Shown here in pieces: positions 48,501-57,997 of a stretch of 64,000 bases of DNA. A program made the translations under genes and the position numbers. Under the pieces are notes generated by a model that made no database searches, was not told the DNA's origin, and worked only from the letters and a program-made list of their open reading frames with translations. The DNA is taken from NCBI GenBank assembly GCA_030248225.1, contig JASANE010009845.1, positions 49,215 to 113,214 of the forward strand. Reading direction: 5' to 3'. Positions within the stretch are counted from its first letter, which is position 1. Every line of letters begins with the position of its first letter. The stretch is from Trileptium ribeirensis (Eukaryota; Nematoda; Enoplea; Enoplida; Thoracostomopsidae).

Positions 48501-51500
48501 ATATTTGCAGTAAGAGCATTGCATACAGATATAGTTTTGGATTAAATGATTTTTTGGCAATTAAACTGCTTTTTGTTAACAACCGATTTCATAGGTGGGG
48601 TCAATTACGTAAAGAGATAAACTTCACATACCTACACAGCAGCTCAGAAAACTGTGTTCGCGAACGCTCTATCACGTTTACACAAACAAACCGCAATCTC
48701 AAAAACAGAGCGGCTTGAACCGAGGAATGTAAAAACCAATAAGTTCGAAGTAATCAGTCAACCCAAAACTATTTGTGACATTTCATTAAACCAATTAAGT
48801 ATTTGCACCAACCCTCTAACACAAATTGTAGATGAATACATATTTTTATCGTTCACGACTAACACTAAAATGACTCCTTCTTCAGTTAATACACCGTGAT
48901 ATCGTGTAAGTATTAGTGATGGGCAGGGACATGGTTTACCATAACGGGCCAACAATGAGAGATATATAACAGAATATAACATGAACAAACATGTGCTTAT
49001 ATTCCGAACTTTATTTAAACTTAAAAAACTATATATACTAGAACTTTCCATGCATAATGTACTTACGATATGAGGTATATAAACACATGTGAGTCTATTT
49101 TGATAAGTGAACCAGTACTTGCGGTTTAAGCTTTCTCTACGTAGGCGATTTATTGAACAGCGTTAAATTTATAGTGAACACTATTTCATGTTCTACAGTT
49201 AACACTAATTTATTCAGAATAAAGTGGAAATTTCAGATATTTTATCTTGAGGACTTCGATAGGTGACACACAACCGCCAGAATGTAATCGGAGCCAGAGA
49301 TTGCCTAAACCCGTCAACCTGCAAGTTTAGTTCAAACAACCGAAGTCAAATAAATAATTCCTGCGGTAAGTGAATATTTGTGATATCCAATGGCTATTTA
49401 AATTTAGAAATTTTAGGATAATATTCAACGTTACAAAGCACCATTTTTAAGATCTACCTAATCTCTTGATTTTCAAGATATATGGTTAAAATACTTTGAG
49501 TAAACTGCAACAGACTCCTCAAATAGGACCCGGTTAGGCCAGTGGTATCTCTATTCGTTGATAATTTTGCCAGGAGGTATGAATTGGGAAGGGGGCAGGT
49601 TAAACAAAGTAAGTCGCACGGTTTCGGAATCCAAAATTGTTCAAAAACAGTGAAAAACACTAAAATTGTTAAATAACGGAGCAAAACGTATTTGTTTACT
49701 TCAAAAGCAACTTTTCAACCAATTTTTTCACCTAAATTAATCACATCCAGAAAAAGAGTTTTGTCAGGTTTTTATGTCAACAAGAGGTTGTTAAAATAGT
49801 GCTCCTGAAGTCATAGTGTGCCCTATTTAACTACGTTTATATACATTTAAACGGCCCTAAAGCGCACTTTCATCGAGGTAGATACGAAAAATCGCTTTCT
49901 TGAGGGCCGAATGTTGATTAGTCCAATTTTAAGTGTATAGGAAAGTACGTAATATTACAATCAGTGCTCAGAAAGTCATTATAATGCCAAAGTTGTGTAA
50001 CAACTATTTTCCTCATACCAACTAAACCAAAAATCGAACATAACCTCTTTCTATACTCAAAATCTGTGGCCGTTTAAGGTACAACTGACCCATAATAATA
50101 ACACAGCAACCGCCCAAACTTATAAATTACAACCGCCAAGCTAGGACAGTACACTTGGAATTTTCGAGGAATTCATGCATCGACGAGACCGCCGGCAAAC
50201 ATGGAACGAATAAAGTTCATTTGTGGCGAGTAATTTTAGCTCCTCTTAAACACGTACAACTAAACATAAATAAGTTCAAAGCACCTACAATGTTAACACT
50301 TGTTTAAAGGCACGAATAAAGTTATATACGTGGATATACGCTACGTATGTAGACACCGATTTAATAAGTAAACTGATTTTCCGGACAAAGTAAGAATTCT
50401 TCAGGACATTGGAGGTGTGCATGAAACAACCACAAACACGGCAAACCGTATCACTAAGGGACCAGGAACTTTAAGTTCCGCTAAGTTATGTAAAATGTAA
50501 CAACTATATCATCTATTAAGTAGTAACAGCCGAAATTAAACACAACTAAACAATACCGTGGACTGCAATCCAATCTTCTTTATTTTCACCTGGCGGAAGT
50601 ATGACGGCACTTCGCATATCGAGACCAGTATGTAAGCTCGCTTCGGCACGTTTATGCAACGAATAACGCAATGTTCCAACCTCGAATTTCTTCTTTGGTC
50701 GGAAAGTCTGAAAAATTAGAATCGGAGTACACCGATAAAATATGTAATGCTGCGAGATATCATGTAAATGCACAAGTAATGTTTAAATGACGCTACCGCA
50801 CATGCACTTTCACACCGGGCCCGAAAGACATAAACACAAGCACTTTCGGAACCTCCAACTAACAAAGCAGAAAACGGACAACTAAAACACTGCAACGCTC
50901 GGGATCTGTTACAAATATTACCATATTTTACAAACAAACAGATACTCTTAAGGTACCGTTCTGGTAGTATAGCGGTGTCGAGACAGGGCAATGGTCAATT
51001 TGACCAACATCAGTCTGCATGTATTTATCACGAAATATTCGTCACCGCTGAATTTAAAAGGGGTACATGATTTTTATATCACAACATTTACCACGGTAAA
51101 ATTTGTACTTGTGCATGCATAGGAGAAAACGTCATATTAGATAAACAGTTTGAGAACATATAGTGTACCCAACGAAACGCACGACAGATGCGATATGCTT
51201 TTGTACTTCTAGAATTACGCAGCCTTTCATGAAACGTTATACGCTTTGGTAAAGTATCAGGAAATCTTAATGTCGCTGCAATAAGCATCGTCACCTGCTA
51301 GATTTTTTAATCCACAGTATCCTCATTTTTCTCCATGTGTTCCTTCATTGATTGAAGCAAATTTAGTTTTACTATATACAAATTTCAAAGATCAGGTTTG
51401 GGTTTATGAATTAACGATTATAAATTCGGACTAAATGCAGAGTTACAGTTGCTGGTTTCGATACTAGTTATTGCCTCATAGATAGATATAAGAAGAAAAG

Positions 51501-52807
51501 TGCTATATGTGCGGTAACTACACAGTCCATTGCACAACTCTAATGATGAAGGAAACCCGCACCAAGAGGAAAATCTGCCAGACCAAAAAAACAAACCTCC
51601 CAAATCTCCTAAGGCTACGATCCTGAAATTGTAACCACAAATCTTGAGCCTTAAAGCATCAAAGTTGCAGCAGCGGAGAATAAAGTGTTTCAGCGTTTGT
51701 GCTTCACTAAAACTAGAAACTCGCAAGCGATAGTGAAACGAAGCGAGCGTGGTTTTATTTTTATGTTATCATCTTGTTTAACCACCTGTAACAAGTTGTG
51801 TATGACGTATATACTACCCTACACCGCGCGAATCCCGAACCCACTGAATATCCAAAAACCTAGTCGACCCATCGAAAACAATTGACAACGGATCAAGTTT
51901 TCGTGCTGGTCTCTAAATAGCCAAACCACCGTATTCAGCCTATCGCAAGACCAATATATATAGACAATTCTTGATGGCCTGTACACAATGCGTAACCAAA
52001 CAGCTGACAGCAAGCTATATTATGGGAATACCATTGAGAACCCATGAAAAAGTAGGAAATATGCTCACAGGACTCTAGGTAACCAAATCATTTTTATATA
52101 TACTACTTTTGATACCATTTACCAAACTACTGAACTTCTACAATCGATTATAGTTTTGTAAAGGGGCATGAACCAGGAGCCCCTGGTTTTAAACCAGAAT
52201 CGATTGATTTTCCCAGAAGCCGTGAACTGGACGCGAACCGGGGTTCGAATTTTAAAAAATTTCAAAATTTATTATTTTTGAGCAAAAAACTCTAAAACTG
52301 TTAACAAATAAAATAGCCTCAAAAAAGTGCAAAAACCCCTTTAATGAGGAGGTTAAAACCAACTATTTAATCATTTTTTGCTCAAATTCATCAAACCCTT
52401 AACTTCAGAAAGGTTTTTTATAAAAAAATTTACCAATTTTTATGTAATCTGGTCGGTGTTTTTACCGGAGGAAGACAAAAATTTTGTCAAGGGGTATTTT
52501 GCAGGGGAGCCAAAATTTTTCCATGGGGCTCTAACTGGGGCACACGTTTTTTTCAGGCGGCACCGAAAAACGCCGGACCCACCCACACTTTTTAGAAGCC
52601 AGCGTATTAATAGCTGTCTTCTCTGAATTGCCATGAATGCATCTTTCACCAAACCAGCAAAAAAAGCGATATAAATCAATTAAACTCTTTAAATCTATAA
52701 AAATCCATCAACAATTACGTTGGATAAAACAAAATTTGATATAAATCACAAATTAAGATACTTACTTTATGTTTATTAACGTGCAAAAACTCCAAAAAGG
52801 ACGCCAT
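24461..52807 (-). CDS. MOB3: MOB kinase activator 3-like protein (6 exons)
   Basis: Exons 52,766-52,807, 50,557-50,707, 48,208-48,301, 29,100-29,233, 27,837-27,952 and 24,461-24,595 join in phase at GT-AG borders into 223 residues. The family is usually about 216-220 residues. MOB proteins bind and regulate NDR/LATS or MST-type kinases in Hippo-related signalling. The order of MOB3 blocks is complete: [11 protein letters not shown] (16-26), [15 protein letters not shown] (50-64), [14 protein letters not shown] (65-78), [12 protein letters not shown] (92-103), [18 protein letters not shown] (107-124), VPFPRNF (142-148), [15 protein letters not shown] (157-171), [11 protein letters not shown] near 186-196, PKELEPL. 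Zinc ligands Cys83, Cys88, His165 and His170 are present. The last residues after PKELEPL differ from the usual EMT.R.C ending: either a real C terminus, or GTACG after CTG is a donor to an unfound last exon. AATAAA overlaps the stop (24,457-24,462). Intron 3 is about 19 kb. Confidence 0.92.
24596..27836 (-). other. MOB3 intron 5
   Basis: A 3.2-kb intron. Its middle holds the G-run motif series described at 25,982-27,025. The open frames in it carry no recognisable motif. Confidence 0.75.
25982..27025. repeat. Series of G-run motifs, GGTCGGGG(n)TAAA type
   Basis: GGTCG followed by a G-run and then TAA occurs with runs of 12 G at 25,988-25,999, an interrupted run near 26,149-26,159, GGGGG at 26,322-26,326, 8 G at 26,468-26,475 and 13 G at 26,645-26,657. 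A related GGTCCGGGGTGGATAAAA lies near 26,297. The inverted form, 8 C followed by GACC, lies at 27,013-27,024. The context GGTGG or TTTGG upstream recurs. The runs could form G-quadruplexes on the transcribed or opposite strand. Confidence 0.8.
27837..27952 (-). CDS. MOB3: MOB3 coding exon 5 (zinc-binding His pair)
   Basis: Codes for [14 protein letters not shown] and [15 protein letters not shown] with the two His zinc ligands (165 and 170). It is bounded by TTGTTTAG and GCG|GTACGA, phase 0 out. Confidence 0.93.
27953..29099 (-). other. MOB3 intron 4
   Basis: A 1.1-kb intron, AT-rich. No element or gene is recognised. Confidence 0.75.
29100..29233 (-). CDS. MOB3: MOB3 coding exon 4
   Basis: Completes Arg96 and codes for [14 protein letters not shown] through [21 protein letters not shown]. 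The acceptor CACTTTGAG is weak in pyrimidines just before the AG but has a T-run upstream. The donor is TTA|GTAAGT, phase 1 out. Confidence 0.93.
29310..29590. repeat. Two diverged tandem units of about 190 bp
   Basis: Units begin with AACTCAAAGATACAC near 29,328 and AACTCAAAGATGCCC near 29,506. Each continues to a CTATACCT..GGCATGA block. They are non-coding. Confidence 0.5.
29960..30280. repeat. Cluster of TTCGCGAACA-type palindromes
   Basis: Four related words occur within about 320 bases: CCGCGAACA near 29,969, TTCGCGAACA near 30,049, TTGTTCGCGAACAA near 30,150 and TGTTCGCAAACA near 30,269. Similar GTTC..GAAC words recur near 37.3-37.5 kb and singly elsewhere. The flanking DNA is otherwise not repeated. 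Confidence 0.5.
30390..30650. repeat. Minisatellite of 41-47 bp units with TGGCCA hairpins
   Basis: Six units start at about 30,395, 30,439, 30,480, 30,526, 30,573 and 30,620. Each has the core GGCCACAGTCTAATGGCCAA (first and last diverged) and an ATTT spacer. TGGCCA at both ends of the core lets each unit fold into a small hairpin. Confidence 0.85.
30651..37250. other. Compositionally distinct block inside MOB3 intron 3
   Basis: From about 32.4 to 37.2 kb the sequence is visibly richer in G, C and CG words than its flanks. The block holds an arthropod-type promoter (32,472-32,530) and many short open frames, but no RT, integrase, gag or cellular family could be recognised. The longest frame (35,630-36,082) has no family match. 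It could be a decayed LTR retrotransposon or endogenous element; no repeated ends were found. Confidence 0.4.
32472..32530 (+). promoter_or_regulatory. Arthropod-type core promoter: TATA-like box, initiator and downstream element
   Basis: TATTTAAG at 32,472-32,479, TCAGTC at 32,497-32,502 (A at 32,499 taken as +1) and GGTCGT at 32,525-32,530 lie at about -27, +1 and +27 to +32. This is the spacing known for insect Inr/DPE promoters. A donor-like GTAAGTG follows at 32,666. It points in the plus direction, antisense to MOB3. Many insect LTR retrotransposons use such promoters. Confidence 0.6.
37260..37520. repeat. Second cluster of GTTC/GAAC words
   Basis: GTGTTCGGGAAAA, GTACGTGAACAAA, GTTCACGAACAAG and TTGTTCACGAACAAAA occur within 260 bases. 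The pair near 37,310-37,370 (TACGT..GTGAACAAA and GTTCACGAAC) can fold. Related to the cluster at 30.0-30.3 kb. Confidence 0.4.
39720..40870. repeat. Degenerate tandem repeats of several periods
   Basis: GTATTC.GC(A/C)T blocks at 39,870, 40,040 and 40,197 mark about 160-170-bp units that share ATAACCAA. Two units around 40,380-40,600 share CTCAGGAC.T and AATTTTCG. Shorter GTGCTCTC-type units follow at 40,660-40,850. A diverged dispersed copy of the first type is in MOB3 intron 1 (51,830-52,090). Confidence 0.55.
41915..42025. mobile_element. CAGTAC-ended MITE, second two-ended copy
   Basis: The left end CAATACTCGCCAAAAATGAC and the right end, reverse complement CAGTACTTGTCAGAAATGAC, pair with each other and with the copy at 22,622-22,727. 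The interior again has GCTCG-type words. No transposase is present. Confidence 0.65.
42680..42770. other. GC-rich island able to form a three-way junction
   Basis: Outer arms GCGCGAA (42,680-42,686) and TTCGCGC (42,722-42,728) enclose two perfect hairpins: CGGCC-TTC-GGCCG (42,690-42,702) and GCGGGC-TTTCG-GCCCGC (42,705-42,721). A third GC hairpin, GGGCC-TGC-GGCCC, lies near 42,747-42,758. The island is sharply bounded by AT-rich DNA. Function unknown; it may be the end of a mobile element or a structured RNA. Confidence 0.75.
42860..43285. repeat. 39-bp minisatellite, about 11 copies
   Basis: Units of GTGT(T/C)AAAAT.. followed by CGAAAACA and ATTACACCCTTACGGAT recur every 39 bases from 42,860. 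One unit has three extra bases. Because 39 is a multiple of three, a plus-strand frame stays open across the array with a 13-residue period ([13 protein letters not shown]). No start context or flanking exon suggests that it is translated. It directly abuts the 358-bp array. Confidence 0.9.
44314..45848. mobile_element. 1.5-kb TIR element with palindrome-array ends
   Basis: The first 43 bases (from TGCGCGTTTCAC) and the reverse complement of the last 43 differ at a single position. Outside, AAA is present on both sides of the break in the 358-bp unit, consistent with a 3-bp target duplication. Next to each terminus lies about 300 bp of a tandem array of roughly 32-bp units. Each unit is itself a palindrome of GCGCGTAA and TTACGCGC with a 5-8-base loop: about ten units at 44,345-44,660 and about nine at 45,535-45,800. 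The central 0.87 kb is unique. No transposase is recognisable, so it is probably non-autonomous. The 3-bp duplication fits PIF/Harbinger or CACTA-type elements loosely; the class is not settled. Confidence 0.85.
44990..45430 (-). pseudogene. Coding-like fragments in the core of the palindrome-array element
   Basis: On the minus strand, stretches read without stops and with coding character: [19 protein letters not shown] just before a donor-like GTATGTATG (near 45,236), and [13 protein letters not shown] in the interval about 45,075-45,125. Other frames nearby are broken. They are not assignable to a family. They may be pieces of a captured host gene, or of the element's own lost gene. Confidence 0.3.
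48208..48301 (-). CDS. MOB3: MOB3 coding exon 3 (zinc-binding Cys pair)
   Basis: Completes Val65 and codes for [13 protein letters not shown] and the CTESSC zinc pair (Cys83, Cys88) followed by PKMSGGP. It is bounded by TTGCAG and AG|GTATGTG, phase 2 out. Confidence 0.93.
48302..50556 (-). other. MOB3 intron 2
   Basis: A 2.3-kb AT-rich intron with no recognisable gene or element. The open frames here show no conserved motif. Confidence 0.7.
50557..50707 (-). CDS. MOB3: MOB3 coding exon 2
   Basis: Codes for residues 15-64 ([10 protein letters not shown] to DWIAVH). The acceptor is TTTTTCAG and the donor CACG|GTATTG, leaving one base of the Val65 codon. Confidence 0.93.
50708..52765 (-). other. 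MOB3 intron 1
   Basis: A 2.1-kb intron. It contains a diverged copy (about 51,830-52,090) of the repeat seen at 39.7-40.2 kb and a small palindrome ACCAGG..CCTGGT at 52,170-52,185. No gene is seen. Confidence 0.7.
52766..52807 (-). CDS. MOB3: MOB3 coding exon 1
   Basis: Codes for the 14 residues [14 protein letters not shown] and ends in phase 0 at a good donor, GTAAGT. The family N terminus is a similar short peptide ending in Lys just before TFRPKKK, which is exactly what exon 2 begins with. Confidence 0.8.
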
Positions 52808-53801
52808 TGCTGAGATTCTATTTGGACATTCAAATATGAAAGATAATGTCGAATTTGCTAAAATAAGTACGATCGTAATTACACACCTATATAATTATCT
52901 TGGCAAACATCAATTCTCCGAAAAGTAGGTTTCATTATATACGTCAGTTTATAAACTCAAGTACAGAATGAGACATATCCACAGATCCTCAAGTTGATGG
53001 CACGTGACTAAATTAAACTAAACAAAGAGCCTATAATATCCATACAATAAAAATTAATCATTGGAGTTTCTTTGAATCATTCTGTGGCTCAGTTTTCTTT
53101 CCTTTCTTTCTTTTTGCAAATTTTCCAATATTTTGTCTAAAAACTCAACAATGTTTTCCATTTTACGTTATCCCCAAGATCCACGAGCAGACCGCAAGGG
53201 CGAGGGCAATGAACATGGTTTAGGCCGTGTGCCCTTGAGGTAACCCCTACCCCTATAGACGCGTATGAACACACATATTATGCCCGATTATATATATATA
53301 AATGTCTCTAGAGAAATGAGCCACGTTTATTAAACATGCGCAAATTTTGCGCTACCTCCTACAATGAAAAAACCTATGGTCTGTCCACAGCCCTCCGAAA
53401 AGTCGGGAGAAAGGGGCAACCTTGGAGGCCCGGTGGAAATTTCAAGGGGGGAATAAATTTTGTTTAAAAATACTAAATGTTTCCATATTTCCATGTCGTT
53501 TTACTGGCGTGCATGTATTTTCAAGCTAAAAACGAGGTTTTAGTATTAGAAATAGGGTAATTATATAATGTTAATGTTTAAAAACATTTTGCATACAAAC
53601 CATAAATTTTCGGATAAAGTACGTCTAATTAATATATAAGTCTAATTCGCGATTACGGAAACCCGACTATAGGCGTTTCCTTGATAGTCACAAGCCGTTA
53701 GAAGGGTAGACTATAAGCTCCTTCTTATGATATAAGCTACCAAAAATAATTCAGAGCATAGCTGCCAATCCACCGTGATAACATAAGCTCTCCTTGACTC
53801 C
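52808..53801. other. Upstream flank of MOB3 up to the BEL element
   Basis: Should contain the MOB3 5' UTR and promoter, but no clear core-promoter motif is seen. A frame starting at 53,161 on the minus strand resembles a short N-terminal exon but lacks a donor. TTC-rich pyrimidine runs lie near 53,093-53,116. Confidence 0.4.
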
Positions 53802-55316
53802 TGCTTTATATCTTTTAATTTGACTGGCTGAAAATAACGAATAACAATACATATTACCTAGGGCAGGCAACTATGGAACAGTCAACTATTTAACTAAAGT
53901 ACACCAAAACAGTCATGTTCGATTTCATAGATATACGTCTCCAAACTTCTATCCAAGAATATCAGAATTGTCCTCCAAAATTCCCAATTTCATCAATTCA
54001 ACTGTTATACAACCTGTTGTTGTTGTTGTAGTTGTAGCCGACTAGATCAATGCTGGTTCTTATAACTGTAGAAATGCTGCCACTGCTGTAGGATCGGTCC
54101 ACAGACTTTCTTCTGGCAGGTTTGTCGGGTTTTTAGAGCAGTTGAACAGATGTTTGACATAGTGGGGGCCTTTTTTGCAAGCTGGGCATATGTCGGGAAT
54201 GGTGCTATCCAGTCGGTGACGATAGCTGTGTAGCCTGTAAGAGTATCCTGACCTAAGCTGGGACAAGATGACTCTCGATTTCCTTGACAGTTCCTTCTCT
54301 TGTTCGTTGATGGGTGGGGGTGGCTAGCCTCCAAGCACCACCGGAACTTTGTGTGCTGCTTTTGCTTTCTGCACTATTTTCGTGTGCGTTTCTTTCATCT
54401 TCTTTTTGATTTCTTCTTCCGGCAGGCTCTGTGGAAGAGTTTTCTTCAGAACTTCTTCTGCTTTTGATTTGATGGTGTGTTTCATTTTTCGTGGTCGTTT
54501 GTTGGCTGTGGCTATTTCATGGCATGGATGTTGGGCATCACAGCATTGGAAGAAGTATTGGCAAGTGAGAAGGACGTTGTGCGCTTCCATTAGAAGGGTG
54601 AGAGTCTCGGCATGTAGGTGGTTTTCCGATGCCATCCGAAGGCTGCCGGTTGCCGTGCGCAGTGCTTGTAGCCGCTGAAGCTTCGTAATGTTGCTTTTTG
54701 CACAGTTTGGGAACCATGCGGGGCAACAATAGTTTATGATTGAGCCACTGCTTTGTACGTCATCAGCATTGTTTCTTTGTCCTGACCCCATGTTGATCCT
54801 GCTAGTGCCTTTAGAATGTTAACTCTTTGACTGACCCGACCGCAGGTGTTGTCCACGTGCCATTTGAAAGAAAGGGATGTATCCAGGGTCACTCCGAGGA
54901 TCTTTGGCTGCTGGACGATAGGGATCTGCGTGCCATGAATGATGATGTTTAGGGGGTAGCGATGTTCCCCTTTATGTGGCGTCAGAAGCGTGGCTGTAGA
55001 TTTTGAAGATGATATCGCCAGGCCCCGTTCTTCGAAGAAGTCCACTAGCTTCGGAAGATATTGGTTCAGCTTTTGTTCGATAGACGAGACTATCGGTCCG
55101 CTGCTGTATATCGTAAAGTCGTCGGCATATGAAACAATTTTGATGCCAGGAGGGGGTTTTGGTGCCTGCGAGACGTAAAAGTTGAATAGGGTCGGAGAGA
55201 TTATGGACCCTTGAGGAACGCCCATGTACACTGTTTGGAACTGTGAAGTTTCACCGCGGAACGATATACAACCTGGCTACCGCATATTTGCATATTAACA
55301 CAACTTGTTTGTTGAC
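53802..55316 (-). repeat. 3' LTR of the BEL/Pao element, split by a nested insertion
   Basis: Begins TGCTTTATATC at 53,802 and probably ends GTTGACA at 55,316, giving TG...CA ends. Removing the nested element and one target copy leaves about 256 bp. The first 50 bases match the start of the other LTR at 63,950 (TTTAATTTGA, GAAAATAACGAATAACAA) with a handful of differences and one indel. The outer edge is supported by that match; the inner edge is inferred from the TG/CA rule. Confidence 0.7.
54017..55264 (-). mobile_element. 5'-truncated jockey/LOA-type non-LTR retrotransposon nested in the BEL LTR
   Basis: An identical 11-bp sequence, TATACAACCTG, flanks the insert at 54,006-54,016 and 55,265-55,275, which defines a target-site duplication. 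The 3' end (left) is a CAA-rich tail, seen as TTGTTGTTGTTG on the plus strand. Coding remains run from 55,231 to 54,047: GVPQGSIISP, the catalytic SYADDF, KILGVTLDTSLSFKWHVD and NILKALAGSTWGQDKETML are in one frame. The thumb region and a C-terminal CPACKKGPHYVKHLFNC zinc motif are in others. The endonuclease and 5' RT are missing, so it arrived truncated. It is younger than the BEL copy it interrupts. Confidence 0.92.
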
Positions 55317-55338
55317 ACTGCGGAGGACACAAAAGGTC

Positions 55339-56485
55339 CTAAACCCTTATATGGCCTTTGTGATCACGCTTAATGGTGAGCCGTCTGGGCGAGATGTTGT
55401 ATTTTACACGAGCCAAGTCCGGAAACTGTTCAATCCAAGCAAGCCAGAGTTGTCGAAAACCAAAATGGTTCAGGTGAAACATGTCGGAATTGCAGGGGTG
55501 AGGATTGATTTGGCCGTTCACCAAAAAAGGTGATATTTTGCGTTGCGACCAATTCACACACCGAATGGCCGTATTTTGGAGATGCATTTGAGCCCAATTC
55601 GAATGCTCTGGGATTTGAGGAACACGAGGCGATGGAACGGGTGTGCTCAGCAGAACTTGTGAACCATGTGGTTGACAATCAATAAATCGCTTCAGAATAC
55701 CCCATGAGTTCTTTTGCATTTCGGTGGAACGTCGGGCACTGTTAATGCCACACTGAATAATAATATAGTTGTAGTCCAACCATCGGATCTTCTTAGCTGC
55801 CACTACTTCCACGATGTTATGGTATTCGCCACCGGAAACCGAGAAGTGGGCACCGCCTTCAATAAACTCGACCTCAGCACATTGACTATCGGCAAGAAGC
55901 ACCGTACGGCGGAACGCATTGCGAAGCACAACACTGCCGATAATACGAGCTGGAATACCATGGATAGGAGAGAAATTCTGGTTATACCAAGCTGACCGCA
56001 CATAATTCAAACATGTGGCGTAGAGGTTCGAGCCTTCGGGGAAGTCAGTGATGCCACGTTCAAGCGTCGATTCACTGGCACCGGAACCCCATACCAAATC
56101 GGATGAGGAAACGACAAAGTTGATACCCAGCGTGTCAGGCACTGACTTCAAAATCGATTGAAATGCCCTTTTGAATGGACTTCGGGGCTGAAGCATTTGA
56201 TCAACATTATGTCGACAACAAACTCGTCGGAATGAAATATGCACTCCGCATCCACTTTGCCTTTATCACGCAGCCACTCAGGAATTTCGCCGGGATGTTG
56301 TTCCAAATTCCTGTTGACAGCTAAACGGCGTGCCGTGCCAGATCATTTTCACCAGACTGTTTGACCATAACGAAATATCGAATTGATTCGATTGAATTGA
56401 ACGGTTGACCATGGAAATATAATGGCTCGTTGTGCACGTATAACCGACTTAGCGGATGTTGTGAAATGATTGAAAACTGCCGCAT
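55339..56485 (-). pseudogene. Third ORF of the BEL element: SGNH/GDSL-hydrolase-like protein, frameshifted
   Basis: Lies between the pol stop (56,601) and the 3' LTR, same strand. An ATG at 56,483-56,485 follows a splice-acceptor-like TTAATTTTAG (56,491-56,500), and the first frame runs 54 codons to 56,321. Two frameshifts then lead into a 301-codon open frame, 56,244-55,339. That frame has the SGNH blocks in order: LLADSQ (block I, GDS-like, near 55,885-55,900), IIIQCGIN (block III, Gly-x-Asn, near 55,750-55,770) and DMFHLNHFGF (block V, Asp-x-x-His, near 55,460-55,490). SGNH hydrolases are Ser esterases, and CR1 ORF1 proteins carry one, but I know of none in BEL elements. The position matches that of env-like genes, and the acceptor suggests spliced expression. 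It could also be a captured cellular gene. Confidence 0.6.
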
Positions 56486-56600
56486 GGTTTCTAAAATTAA
56501 GATAATAATTTAATAATTTTATAGTTTGAGCATAATAATTTTATTTGAAATTCAAAAAAAGGAATTTTGAGTTGTTGTTGGTGGAATGCCCAGCAGAACT

Positions 56601-57955
56601 TCACAATTCTACAGAGAGTTCAGAAGCATCGCTATCGCTTCTGACATCGTCGCGGTCTGGATTTGGGACAGTTCGAGCTGGATCCGCTGTGTGATCCGGC
56701 AACTCCAACGGGTAGACTAAACGGAGCGGACGTGTGTAGCGTGATTTGTTTGGCAGCTCCAGAATGACAGAACGGCAAAGCCCATCTCGACTGACAATTT
56801 TTCAACAATTTTAGCGATTTTCCATGATGATCTGGGCAAATTGTCCTTGACAAGGACCATGCTGCCGAGGATAACCGCTGCATCGACGACATTTCGTTGT
56901 TTCGTGTTGACGGCTTGTTGACGAAGGCTTTGCAGGTAATTGTCCGCCACACTTTCCAAAATTCGTTCAGACATCTTTGGGACCGCTTCCATTGTAGTAT
57001 TAAGTCGTTGCTATTTTGCTTTCCATCAGGAGACTTTGGACTATTCAGGGATGCAAAGACCTGCTTTGGGCCAGCAAGGAAATGGGCAGGCGTCAGGACA
57101 GGTTCCCTAACATCAGAAGTTGGCGCAAGAGGTGGCCTTGCGTTAACAATTTCAGCTACTTCAGCAACGACGGTTTGAAGTTCGACTAATTTAACGAATT
57201 TACGGTCGAGACAGCATTTGAGGCACCTTTTGACGACACCAACGAGGCGCTCATAGAAGCTACCATCCAGGGAGCCAGTTCAGGAATGAACTTCCATTCA
57301 ATACTTTCGTATTTGCATACCCCTGGACAATCTGTGAGCGGAAGACGCTTTGAAAATGTCGCTTCAGCGCCTTGTTAGTAGCATGGAAGGTTTTGGCGTT
57401 GTCAGTGATGACGACATTTGGTTTGCCACGAACGGAAACGAAACGACGTAGAGCGAAAAAGAAATGTGATGCAGATAGTTGTTCGACGACCTCGAGATGA
57501 ATAGCTCTCAATGCAGCACAAGTAAAGAGGCAAATCCAAGCCTTCTTTGGTTCCATATAGCCGTCTGACTTCAGGTATAGGGGGCCCATATAGTCGATTC
57601 CAACACATGCAAATGGAGTTTGTTGATTTATTCGAAACGACGGTAAGGAATCAACTGGTGGTAGTTTGAAAGGACCGCCACGCATGCGCTTGCACCACGC
57701 ACAGTTGACGAGTACCCGCTTGACCTGTACTCTGCCGTTAATGATCCAGTATTTTGTCCGTGTATGGGCCAATGTTTGTGACACTCCAGCGTGAAATGTA
57801 CGGTTATGTGTTTCCATAATTACTAAGTCCGTCAGATGATTGTTTTTCGGCAATAATATGGGGTACTTGGCATCATCACACATGTCAGAGAATTGAAATC
57901 GACCACCACAACGCAGCATACCTTTGTGGTCCGACAGTACGTTCAAACGCTTCAC
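56601..57955 (-). pseudogene. BEL/Pao integrase and pol C-terminal domain
   Basis: An open frame from 57,955 holds the HHCC zinc region (H...TFHAGVSQ and CAWCKRM) and the core motifs GIDYMGP and VITDNAKTFHATN. The catalytic Glu region (MDGSFYERLVG) follows in another frame near 57,260-57,285 after a frameshift. The C-terminal domain typical of BEL pol (VLVKDNLPRSSWKIAKIVE) is at about 56,790-56,860, and the RPLRLVYPLE block near 56,710-56,740. A stop lies at 56,601-56,603. Integrase would insert the element DNA; this one is broken. Confidence 0.88.
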
Positions 57956-57997
57956 AGTCGGAAATTTGTCGATGTCTGCAAATGATGCCCTTTGGAA

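Noticed and set aside
53096..53161. Minus-strand start reading MENIVEFLDKILENLQK as MOB3 exon 1
   Set aside because: No donor follows in the needed phase. The 14-residue exon at 52,766-52,807 has a GTAAGT donor and fits the family N terminus.
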